Shown here: piece by piece, positions 1-13,623 of the stretch
Position numbering within the stretch: position 1 is the stretch's first letter
Layout: each line of letters opens with the position of its first letter
DNA from: Trichaptum fuscoviolaceum
Taxonomy: Eukaryota > Basidiomycota > Agaricomycetes > Hymenochaetales > Trichaptaceae
Length of the DNA: 64,000 nt
Direction: 5' to 3'
Assembly (NCBI GenBank): GCA_910574455.1
Contig: CAJSYZ010000005.1
Span: 5,952,001 to 6,016,000, forward strand
The notes under the pieces: model-generated
Told to the model about the DNA's origin: nothing
The model's database searches: none
What the model saw: only the letters and a program-made list of their open reading frames with translations
Program-made: the position numbers and the translations under genes

Positions 1-559
1 AGACGGATGAATTTGATAAAAATCAGAGAAGCCGATGTTTTCTTGTCCCCGCCCAGCAGAAACTTCATCAATCCAGTACACATACTCAAAACGAGCACGT
101 GCACAACCCACACACGAACAGTATGCAGGTGGACATGACGAGGCACTGCAGCGAGCGGTATACTCAACGAATGGATGAACTTGGTTTTCATCTTGAAATG
201 AGGCAAAATAGAAGATAGGTTGAAGATGCTGACTTACTTTTGATGACCGTACCTCTCTAACGTCAATCCCTTCAACCACACAGTACACAAAGCCCGTACT
301 TCAAGAGATATAATCGTCAGTCTGAGACAGAAGAGGCAGTCAGTAAGATGCGGGTTATAGAGAACACCAATGTGAAAAAACGGTTCAGAATTGAGTTTTG
401 GTATGATGTTTGTCCACAAGGAGCTTACGCTCCCTTTCGGAAGCAGAACTGAATAAGTTTGTTCATCACGAAGATGTATGGAGCCAATTGCGCCAGAAAG
501 AAAGGCAACGACTCAAAGAAAAGGAATGGGCTACTCACCGACATCGCAGTCCGTGGTGA
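1..559. other. Possible 3' exons of an unidentified gene
   Basis: Several open stretches on the plus strand have a codon-like composition. One runs from the left edge to about 218. Another, around 425-559, is rich in Lys, Arg, Glu and Gln (for example VWSQLRQKERQRLKEKEW) and ends at a TGA at 557-559. They could be the last exons of a gene entering from the left. I could not join them with convincing splice sites and do not recognise the product, so this is only a guess. Confidence 0.2.
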
Positions 560-1625
560 AGTCACAAGCGAGAAGAGGCAGAATTTATATTCCTGCCAAA
601 ACTGTACAGTGGCCCAGATTTGTGCTCCGACTCAAAAATTCCCTCGTTCAAAAATACGCGACATCTGCTCGTCCTTTCTTCCTTCGTCCTTCGTCTATTT
701 GCTTTTTTCTAACATACATGAGTCTTGCAGAGGTGTCATGGTCGCACGTCTAATGGTGAGTGTCTTTATGTTCAACTTCCATTGCCATGAAGAAAACTAT
801 CCATATTTCGAGCCGGCGACGAGCTTTTCGATGAGCCATTGCTCAAACATGCATCACCAACGGAGCTTTTTTCCTTTACCTCTTTGGCTGGAACCTTGAA
901 ATGTTTCCCTCGAATATACGCTTACACATTTGTCAGGTTCAAACGACATTTCAATCTTTGCAATTGGTGCATTCCCTTTTCTTCGTTTCGATCCTCGTGA
1001 CAAATTATGTTAGTGGGCGACATCAAGAATGGGCCCTTTTACTAACACACACCACCCGCTGAAGACATTTTTCAACTCCTAGATTAGACGAAGCGAGCAG
1101 CTTTCTGACACTATGTCATTCTTTGTTTTACGCAGGGATCAATGTGAGAGCGTCGAGTTTGGGGGGCAACTTGAAGTGTGAGTGGATATTTTCTGGTCCA
1201 CTTTCGTCTGTGATGCTTTAAACAACTATACAAGCATATGTCCGATCTTTATGAAGGATACCTTCTATGTTTCTGAGACTTTCATCGTCCTAGCTATGAC
1301 CATTGTGATAATTTACTGACTTCATACATTTTAGTCTTTGCGGTGATCCTGTTAAGTGCGTTCATGTCATTTCGAATATGTTAACAGTAGGTAGAATGAG
1401 TAACATCCAAAATTATCGTGTTTTTTTCTCCGAATAAATACTACTGAGACAATGGGATTAACTCCTTCGTGTAAATGTACAAAAGAAAAAAGGGAGGCGA
1501 ATAATAATCGTCTGAACAAAAGTACACGTGAGAGCAATGCTACTATTACACCAACAAAGCAACGCGGATCTCCTCAGAACATCCGCAAGATCTCGAATTT
1601 AGTGTGGTCGGCATCGAGTCTAACA
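560..1625. other. Unassigned region, 3' side of calcineurin gene
   Basis: AT-rich sequence with only short, overlapping open frames and no recognisable protein. The right part is probably the 3' UTR of the minus-strand calcineurin gene. I see nothing else to annotate. Confidence 0.5.
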
Positions 1626-4217
<2,592 letters not shown>

Positions 4218-4451
4218 AGCAGTTCGTAAGACGTGGTCGTGGTAAGGGGGTAAGTTGTGCAAGGGATAAGTGGAAAGTCGAGCTGAAGGGCGATGCCCTA
4301 CGCGCGCCAAGTACGAGCGGGGTTTAAATAGTACGTATCCTTTACCTATTTCAGTCGATCTTGTTATCCGTCTTCACTGCGATCTTACTGCATCAAAGTG
4401 TAAGGGGCGAAACAATTGCAAGTGTTCTATTGGAAACATGTGGCGTATGCG

Positions 4452-5631
4452 TTAGGTGAAATAAATGTTAAGTACATGTTTTGCGACATTAAATCCTAGG
4501 AGAGAGACGACGTAGGAGGCGAACAGAGGAAGCAAAGGAGCGAGAAGAAGTTCAGTCCGTATGAGGAATGGCAGGGCTATACGACCGAAAGCTGTGAATG
4601 AGTGCCTAACCCATAGATGGCTTCCAAATTACTCACCGTTCAGCCCGAGGTAGAGTCCATATACGTACTGCGCGAACCTGCAGTGAACATCGGTTTGAAC
4701 AGGGACAAGATACCCAAAATATGGAATGAGAGCACTTACCCAGCTAAGTATAGAGTATTACCTACCCAGATGCATACCCAATTATCCTTCAATAATATAG
4801 GAACAAGAAAGAGCTGGGCAAGGTATAGGGCAAGGAAGAGGGGGAAGAACGCATTCGTATGCACATCAAAAACATAGGCCCATTCGACGGCCGTATCTTC
4901 AGGATTAGCATGTGATGGTGGCGATAGAAGCACACGATTGGAGAAGAACCTGAAAGTAAGTCAGGACTATGAGTGTAGTTCAAACCGTGATAATGGCCCA
5001 CCATAGCACGGTCGCCATCACTGAGCCTACTAAAAGAAAATCCCGAAATATCATAAAGAGTGCCAACCGAAGGCCCTGCCATAGCGAATAGTACCAAACA
5101 ATTGACCAAGCGATTGATGCAACTGAACAACAAATAATAGGCTGTCATTATGATTGTGCTTTACACGAAGGATTTGGCTCACCAGTCAAGCAGGCAGCAA
5201 GTAACACTAGGATGGCCGGGTCATCTCTTGCCCAGGTATTTTTTGTTTCTATTAGAGTGTAAGTCGCATTCGATTTGAGTACTTAAAAGCAAGATAGACG
5301 AACATACGTTTATGGAAGTAGACATTGCGGTATCTGCAAAGGTTGTCAGCATTAAAAACAGCTATTCAACAACAACCTTAGAGGCGCTTACACTCTTTTC
5401 GGGGCCAAGCACAAATATGTTAGCTGCCATGCAGCTAGTTCAAAGTCCTCGATTACTGAAGGTCAACTTGCAGCTATAACAGCATTCACAAACAGTACTC
5501 ACCATTTGGTGGAACCTGTGCAGTCTCCGAAATATCATAGGTACTTTACTACTGCCAGACATTGTTGGTTGCGAGAAAGTTGTCTGTGACCCGCTTGGAG
5601 TTGGCGGCGAGCTGACCGGAAGAATGGCCAT
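4452..5631 (-). CDS. GMH1: UNC50/GMH1-like Golgi membrane protein
   Basis: Multi-pass membrane protein of the UNC-50 family. Yeast Gmh1 and human UNC50 sit in the Golgi and are linked to Arf-GEF function and receptor trafficking. Joining the minus-strand exons gives, in order: MAILPVSSPP, RRLHRFHQM, DFELAAWQLTYLCLAPKRVY, YRNVYFHK, TKNTWARDDPAILVLLAACL, an IAWSIVWYYSLWQ membrane segment, and then the family hallmark VEWAYVFDVHTNAFFPLFL followed by LKDNWVCIWVGNT. It ends ALPFLIRTELLLAPLLPLFA and NIYFT. Each block matches human UNC50 in the same order (DFE-AAWQ, W-RDDPA, VEW-Y-FDVH-NAF-P, VGNTL, ALPFL). Length is about the family norm. At least six short GT-AG introns interrupt it. It is intact as far as I can read, and lies tail to head with the calcineurin gene on the same strand. 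Confidence 0.9.
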
Positions 5632-5940
5632 GACAGCATGCGTCCTAGGCCGTTTGTATAGTATTTGAAAGGACACCTTGAATACTCGTGGCTGTTGGTT
5701 GTCTGTACTATGCGTGTCCGCAGACGAGTAGAGCTGTGTGGTCAGTGCGCAGCTTGAAAGAGGACTTGGTAGCAAACGTGGACAACAGGCTTTAGATAAC
5801 GTAAGCAGTGCCATTATCATTTTACGCCCTCTTTCGCTGAGTCGCGGATGTCCTCTGCAGGTAAACAAACAACCGCCAACGCCTCTCTTCTCCACTGACC
5901 ATCATCATCTGACACCTGTTGACAATCGTAGAAACTGAAA

Positions 5941-8900
5941 ATGGCAGATGAAGGTGAAGAACTTGATTGGGGTGGCGAGGAGGATGAACATTACGGTGAG
6001 CACGCTCAAGCATTTGTAGATGTCAAAATGCAAGATTGTAACCGCCACTCCAAAGATGGCTCACACAGGGTTGGCGAAACGGGAGACACAGAAGACGCTG
6101 TTTCCATTGGCGGCGAAGAGGATGACATGCAAGAACTTGTAGCTTTTCAGTCTCGGACGCAGCTAGGTAACTCTGGAGATGATGAAGAAACGGTCACGCC
6201 ACCAAGGACACATTCCAATGTGTCTGAAAACCGAATTCAACGCGATGTTGGCACCACATCTAAACGCGACAAGGAGTCTCCTCCTGACAGTAGGTCTGAT
6301 TCAAATAGGTCGTCTCTAAAACATGCTCTGCCCCCTAAGCCGGTCAGCGTAGGTCCTCCACCATCGTTTCGAGGACGTACAAAACCCAATCCTAGCCCTA
6401 TGCGTGGAAATGACCGAGAACATCACAGCAGAAGGCGAGATAGTGAACGTGACCTACGTAAGGAAGCAGATAGGGATGGAGGCGTAGGTCGTGACCGCGA
6501 CCGCGCAAATAGCAGCGGGAAACTTCCCGCCGTAGCAGTCGCGTCGCTTCAGCATGGTCCACTTCCGCCTGACTGGGAGGTCCGAAGGCCTAGGGATCCT
6601 ACTAAAGCAGATAATATCTACTATTTCAACATTCGCACTGAAGAATCTACATGGGAACGTCCCCAATGGCCCGACGACCATTACAGTGGTAAGGCGAGAC
6701 CTTTGAGTCCACAAAGTAGAGGCCTTGACCGTCGAGGCATTTCGCCTCTCAGCACCGAAGTCACGCAGAGTAGAAGCTCAAATGATGCGCGTCCTTCAAG
6801 ATTTGGTGACTCACCACTCTATAGAAGCCGTGCACCAGAGCCTCTGCCTGGACTCAGCCGTGACGATAGGTTCTATCGTCCTGTTGAAGGGCCTCCGCGT
6901 GGAACACCACGAAGTCCGCCTCGACGAATTTCTGATCGCTCGCCTCCCTATGCTCAATCTCAGAGCGGTGTACACGATAACGTTTTCGTTGAACCTCCAG
7001 GACCTCAAGCGGGTAGAGGCCGACCGGACAGAACTCCGCCTCGCACTTACCCACCAAGTCGGGCTCGGTCACCAGAACGTCGACGCGATGCTGTGTCTCC
7101 GGCTTTTGATAAACCTCTTAATAGTAGCAGAGATTACGCAAGAGAAAGGGATCCCGTTAATAGCACTCAAGGCGCTGGTCCAGATCGCGGATGGGCCACC
7201 AGGCGTGAGCAAGCTCACCCAAGACTGGGCGCTAGCGATGACACTAGGCAAAAAATCGAGGACATCGATGATGTCAAATCAAGAGATGACCGTCGCAGGC
7301 AACATTACCACGGAGATGCACCACATCAGAGAAGTACGTTATCAGCCCTGTCCCCTTTCCCGTGGCCGATACACCTGCTTGCGTTACGCATCGTCATTTC
7401 TACGTATCCCTGTCTATGATACATCGACGCGTCACTCTTCGCGTATGACTTGTTCAAAGACTATGTCCTCAAAACGCGTATCCATTTAAATCGTGACCGC
7501 GGTTGTCAGATGATCGATGTTCTGCTTGTCCCTTGCATATCTTGCCTTTCTCCTCGCCGTTTATCCACCTAGGGTTCTTAACATTTTTATGCGCTTCACA
7601 GGGTTGTCAAGGTCACGTTCACCTCCACCTCTCCATTCTCGTGAAAGGATCGCCTACCGTGGCAGAAGCACTCCACCGCATGTAGCAAGAGAGCCGGTAA
7701 CGAATGGCGACGTGCCTCCTCTTCGAGGCTATACCGACAGGCCCGCTCGAGAAGACAAACCAAGCGAACCGTGGAACATAACCTTGCGAGATCGACGTGG
7801 TCCAAAGACACTGCCGACCGACACAAGTGCTCCCCTTCGACGACCTCCCGATTCTGAGCCAAGAGCGTCGGGACGTAACTGGTCACCGCCAAGAACCTTC
7901 GCAGAGGAGAATGCCGCCAAACGTCGAAGAGTGGAAGAAAGGACTGCGGACTCATCACATACGCGTCGTGTTCGATCGCCGAGTCCCGCCGACCATCTTC
8001 GTACCTCATATTCTTCGGGCATTCGAGAGGAAGGTCCAGCTATATCTGGTCGCAGTTACGGTGCGTACATATTCTGCTCTCGGACTGAAGCCTCCACTTT
8101 GTCTTCTCATTTGACTGGAATACCGACTCTTCTTTCGCCCTTCTTTTACAGACTACAGGAAAGACAGGCGGAAGCCTGAGTCAAGTCCAATCCTCGATAG
8201 CGGCGTCAAAGAAAGTAACGATTTTAACAGACGCAACCGTGACATTTCCGATGCCCCACGATGGCCAGCGAGGGATAGAGATAGGGACGTAGATATGAGA
8301 CCTAACACAGACGTTAATCTTCCTTTAGGGCCACGAATCAGAAACCAAGGATCTTTATCAGATACTAATGACCATCGAAGTGGACCTCCAATTTCGCGTC
8401 AATCTTCTACGAGATCGACCACCTATGGTCAGCCCTCAGGGACCTTCCCAGGACGCGAGCTGGATACTCGAAGGCTCAGTGATGAAAAGACCCGTGATCC
8501 ACCTCCAGATCGTGATAAGAACTCTATGGATGTCGACATTCCAGCAGGACCTAAGCGCGACCGGATGAATGAACCAGCATACGGAAGGAGTGGGATGTAC
8601 AGCGACCGTTACAGTGAAGCTTCAAGGGAGAAGGAGGATTCTTTACCCACAGGGCCGAGAGCAATGGGTGGACGTTCCGCTGTGCCACCATCGCCTGTTG
8701 ATTCGGGTTCTGGTACCAAATGGAGGTACCCAAACGGGCCAGCTGCTATGACATCAAACGGTGCGCAACTATGAAATTCTCTCCAAACGTTTCCTTACAT
8801 TGCGATAGGCGCAAACGAGTCAAGGTCCGGGCCCCCTCGAAACCCGCGACGATCATCCAGATTTGACCTTCCGGGAAACCATCATTCAGAAGACTCTCTT

Positions 8901-10698
8901 CAAACACCGTATGGCATAGATGATTCTACTCAATCAAAAGCTGGGACATTCGGACACCCTCCAGATTCAAAGCACCCAGACCCTGCTGTTCGAGTAAGAT
9001 TATTTGAATGGCCTCATTCATAAACGTCATTTAAATATTTCTTCCGCAGCATTCGTCTTCACTAGATGGTACCTCTACGGTATCTGCAGGTCACTTCGAG
9101 TCGGTAGGCTTTGAGCCACGAGGACTTTCGAGTGCGAATACAGTTCCTGTTCGGTCAGGCAAGAGTTGGACGGTCGCTTCTGTGGCAAGTGCCAACCGTG
9201 GACGCGAGAGAGAAGATGTCAGTAGAAGTCGAAATGGGGATTCTGACAGGGACAGGTACGATCATGAATCGAAGAGGCCCGATCGCCCCGTAAGTATAGA
9301 ATCTGTGGGTTGGAACGAGGCCATTGCTAATGGATGCTTTAATCTAGCCGTCAGATATAAAATTCTCGACATCCAATGACTCCTTCAGCGAACTTCCAGG
9401 TGATGTGCAACGACGTATGACATTCAGGGAAAACGTTGTAAGCGATTTTGATCTAAATTCAAGCGAAATCTCTTCGTTAAATATCTTCTGTAGCCCTCCG
9501 GCGTTGATAGGGAAGAATCTGATTCCAAATTACATGAAGCATCTGTTCGTCGAATCGATTCCAAAGGTGCTCGTCGAACGGGACCGCGTAATGTGCGTTT
9601 CAGAATCGAAGTTTAGATTGGAGTCAGAGCTTAACTTGAATTTCTTAGTCTCGTTTTGGTGATAGAATGACTGAGGTGCACATGACTGATGTGCCTGACG
9701 CTCCTCGGACATGGACTCCGCGTGGTGAATTTCCGGGCGGAAGGCCTGAATCGAAAAACCTTATGGATGATAGCCAGGTCCCGAGTTCAGTTTTATCATT
9801 CGCTGATGCAGCGTTAGGCGTTTATCCCAACAAGCTGGACAATGGGGGCTTCAGTAGAGACCGGTCCTCAGGTCTTCCTGCGAGAAATCAGTCGCTAACT
9901 GGCGATCGTTCCAAACCAAAGGAAGTTAGTCCCGATGCTCTCAATGGCTCTCAAGGAGGTCGGTCCAACGATCCTGTTTCGCGCGCGATCCCGCAGGAGA
10001 CCGCTCAATATGGTCCAAAGCCAGCGATCCCCAGGATGGCTCCCAGCTCTCAGACTGACCCAATGCTTCCCCCGGGGCTCGAAGTGGGCTCTCTGATACA
10101 GAAACAACCACCCTTGGATCGCCCGTCCGTCGATCCCTTGGCACCCGTTCACCCTCTGAGACGATCACTTATAAAGACCCCGTCCGAGGAGCCCGTTAGA
10201 CCTGCCCCTTACCCATCAGATCCGCCACACTCTAATGAAAACGAAGGACCCGGGCCTCGAGCAGCAGGCATTGTTCGAATTCGCAGACCTTCATCAAAAT
10301 TCGAAACAAATTATTCCCAAGAAGCAGTTAGTGCACCTGCTCATTACGACGCAGGACGCTCTGTGCCTCGTGATTCAGGTGATATTGAGCAAGATCGACC
10401 TCAGCCCTCACGAGCGAGTTCGCTTCTTGATCGCTTGAATATGAATGTCGACTCCTCGACTGATCATTCGAGAAGGGGACCACCTCCACTTCGGGATCGT
10501 GTTGCCCCACCGCCCAGAAGGACTGATGAAGAATTTGATGACAAGAGCTTATATCGTGACGACTTTAATCGTTCTATAGATGAGGACAACGCTACCTTTG
10601 CCTCGAATGATGACTACAGTCATGCAAGACGAAACCAGGGTCGCGGTAGGGGTCGGGGTGGCTTCGGTGGTCGGCCTCGCAGGAGAGGCAGGGGCTAG
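5941..10698 (+). CDS. Large disordered WW-domain protein with RGG-type C-terminus
   Basis: Not recognised as a named protein. It begins MADEGEELDWGGEEDEHYG and is strongly enriched in Arg, Asp, Ser and Pro throughout, so mostly disordered. One WW domain is clear near residues 208-242: DWEVRRPRDP, then IYYFNIRTEESTWERPQWP, with both signature Trp residues, the aromatic YYF and the closing Pro. WW domains bind Pro-rich ligands. Many RD/RS-like and Pro-rich stretches follow, and the end is a Gly/Arg-rich box (GRGRGRGGFGGRPRRRGRG) typical of RNA-binding tails. The first exon is long (to about 7333); later exons around 7602-8060, 8150-8770, 8810-8995, 9050-9290 and 9670-10698 are joined by short introns. 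A role in RNA processing or transcription is inferred from composition only. Confidence 0.75.
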
Positions 10699-11824
10699 CA
10701 GACTATTGCATGTTCTTCAAGACTGGCAACCCGTATTGTTCGCGGTACTTTGAAGTGGGGTCCGGACTCCTGTTAAAAGCATATTCTCTGAAAGGTCACG
10801 GCAACGAAGTGGGCAACGCCATGTCCCAGATTATTAATGACATTGTTCACAATATGTGCAAATTTTCAATTTATACAACACACTTATCCATAAACCCCAT
10901 CGTAAGCTGCGGAAGAGTGTCTCGCACGTCGACTTTGCCTCGTATCTCTGGTCCATTGAGGACTAATCTTTTACCGATTTGTCGAGGCGCAGTTCCGAGT
11001 TTCGCGCATACGATTGGCATCAAATCTCATTTCATTGCACTTTTTATACAAGAAATCTATTGCGACCTGACGGCCGAGTAGCTCGTGATCGACACCTCAC
11101 CCGTTCATCATCCTTACACTAATAATGCACCTCCCAATTCATTTCCCAGCCAGTCTATCACCGTTAAATGACAAGATGTCAATTATTTCACTGAGCGCGG
11201 TGAATAGAACCTTGCTGGATGTGTCCGGAAGGTCCCCTACTTCCATGCAAGACATTCATCAGGCATCCGAAGAACAGGTGAAATATGGTGTGAGCATCAC
11301 TGGAGTCCAGCCGGTAACAATAGCGGTACTAGTATGTAGGCCAAGATAGTACAGACATGGTCACGATACTCGTTGAAGATAACAAAAGATGGATAGCTTG
11401 GAAGGCGATATGTATGGCCAAATTCGAATGCACTGGCGCCCAGTTTGTTGCTACGCTATTATATATTGAGGTGAGAGGCCTTTATGCACTTCCGTGCTAT
11501 CGTTTCTTGAGCTCTTTCTCTTGACAGAACGAATATATTATGGCCAAGCTCTTTATGCAGCTCCTTGCGGGTCACGGTGGTTTCTGAAGCCTGACTCTAT
11601 CTCGAAGGAGAGCATGAAACACACGTATGAGGCCGGGCTGGCCTTGAATCAACACGTGAAGGCTATATTCAAGATAGCAGAGTAGTCTAAATGGCAATTT
11701 AACGAAACTGGCGGTTATCGTACAACGGGATATAGACCTGCTTTACTAGTTTTCAAAAGACAGTGCAGTTGGCACCCACAACGACGAAACATCGTACATA
11801 CACACTCTCAATGCCACGTTCGGC
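10699..11824. other. Intergenic, with one weak small spliced reading frame
   Basis: No recognised gene. A frame from the ATG at 11357 reads VTILVEDNKRWIAWKAIC and then LLYIE, followed by a plausible intron (gtgaga at about 11471 to ttgacag at about 11527). It continues NEYIMAKLFMQLL and ends at about 11587. It could be a small gene of under 70 residues, or chance. A TAG lies in frame just upstream. I do not recognise the product. Confidence 0.25.
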
Positions 11825-12839
11825 TTACTCAGGCTTCTTCATCACCTTTGCCAGAAATATCGGGAGCTCGGCTTCCCAAATTTTGGCCGTTGTGAATGGC
11901 AGGTACTCGTACGTGCTCATGTCCAAGCCTAAATTCGTAGCACCTACGAATGCGGTCTTTATATCGTCCTCAGCAATCCCGCCTACGTGCGCTACGCCAT
12001 ATTTGACGTGGCTGTGAACCGCAGGAGAGTTGCTGTCGCCAGGCGCAGGGGGATGCTGGTGAGAGTGCGAATGCGAGTGTTCATGAGTATGTGAGTGTCC
12101 CCCGGGAGAAGGCCTCCCATCAGTTCCGGCCGCAAGTTTTGCGAATGTACGTTGTGCTTCTGCGACGGCCAAGTCGGTTTTTGACGATGTCGATGACGAG
12201 TAGTGTCCCGCCCGGTGCGAGGAAGGAGGCAAGCAACCCTGTTTTTGCGTCGATGTCAGGAAAATGGTGGTACGCCATCGAGCACTTTTGAATCGCCCAT
12301 TGATTTTTGAATAGTACGCGATATATTCGCATGTACTCACGAAGACAAGATCAAACTTTTGGTCCTTAAGCTCAATTGGTATGGTCTGCGGGGAGTCTGG
12401 ATCCAGCTCCGCGACGATCGCATGCACTTTCTCCGAAGGCAGGCGATTGTTGTAGAAGTCGACCACACCTTGACTGATATCAACACCGAGGATGGACTTG
12501 GTATGTGCAGTTAGTTCTCGGGAGATTAGGCCTGTAGGACCGAGAAGGAAGTGTCCGAGATCAGTCATTGGAATAAGGATGATCGAGGGAAGCACGTACC
12601 GGTCCCACTAGCAAACTCCAACACTCGCGTTTTTTTTTCTCCGGATCGAACGCATAGTGGTCACGAATACCCTGTCCAATGCTCGCTCCGAGCTCGAGGG
12701 CACCCGGAACAGCTTCGAACTCGCCCGCAGTTCGTTTGTAGTGCTCCCGATTCTTTGATGCATAGTTTACCTCTCCGTGCCCGTGGCTACGTCCATGCCC
12801 ATGCACTGGAGTTGTCGAGGCTTTCGTGTCGGATGGCAT
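11825..12839 (-). CDS. SAM-dependent methyltransferase with His-rich insert; frame broken twice
   Basis: Class I SAM-dependent methyltransferase of the UbiE-like (methyltransferase 11/25) type. Substrate unknown. From the ATG at 12839: a short His/Gly-rich N-terminus (HGHGRSHGHG), then a helical lead ending AFDPEKKK, the SAM-binding glycine motif VLEFASGTG, LGVDISQGVVDFYNNR, FDLVF, then CSMAYHHFPDID and LAPGGTLLVIDIV. The C-terminal part has VAHVGGIAEDDI and FLAKVMKKPE. Introns at about 12540-12591 (gtacgt...ctacag) and 12293-12348 (gtgagt...caaaag) fit the frames. Two joins do not: at the nine-A run read from 12638-12630 the frame must shift by one base to reach the SAM motif, and at the five-A run near 12174 it must shift back to reach the C-terminal domain. 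Either the assembly has indels or the gene is inactive. A His-rich insert (HSHTHEHSHSHSHQH) interrupts the C-terminal half. Confidence 0.78.
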
Positions 12840-13623
12840 ATCGGTGATGCGATATTGGGCTATGAGCTTCTTAAGAGTGAAGTTCGAATAGACGGTTTAA
12901 ATCTGGTATGACCTGTTACAAGGGTGGCGAGACTCGAGTCACCTCAGCTTCGTCACTGTGATCATCAAAATCAGCGTCGGCATCAGTGTACCCAAATAGC
13001 CTAAATCATGACCGACATGTGTGGAATTCAAGTCCTATGCCAACAATTGTAAGTAGAACCCTGGAGTACAGATGAAGTATTATGTTGGGCCCAGTGGTGC
13101 GGGGGACTTGTACGGGACTTAAGTTATATTTTATGGATGTGTAAGGTCGTGCTTGACCTGTACAGGAGGCCGACTCGGACATGCGCGGTAAGAGATTTGC
13201 ATGCACCGGTATTCTAGCCTACTTATGATGAAGTCAGCTTGAGGACGTTCGGGTTGATTTCGACATCAGCAAAGTATTCAAGCCGACTCTGCGAATGTCT
13301 CAATAAAGAAACGAGCTAGTATAACAGCTTGAGCGAGGATCGACACCGTGAGAATATCGATTGAATGTGGCTGTGCCTGTGTGAATTCGACACAGCCTTC
13401 GGGCGCAGCATCTTTCTGCCATGTCCAAACTGGGACGAACTTTATGCCGAGCTTCGGCAATCATATCTGCTGTGCAAGACTACCTTTTGTGGATCAGGGC
13501 AGCGCGAAACTTAATTTCGGCTGCGGACTGCGCGCTGCCTGGCTAACGCGCTTTATCATATATAAAGCCAGCTCCTCGCGATTGACATAAAACAATTAGT
13601 ATCTTCTTACCCCCATCACCTGC
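12840..13623. other. Divergent intergenic region
   Basis: Separates the minus-strand methyltransferase from the plus-strand PPxY protein, so it should hold both promoters. A TATA-like tatatataaa lies at about 13557-13566, roughly 60 bases before the ATG at 13624. No protein is recognisable here. Confidence 0.45.
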
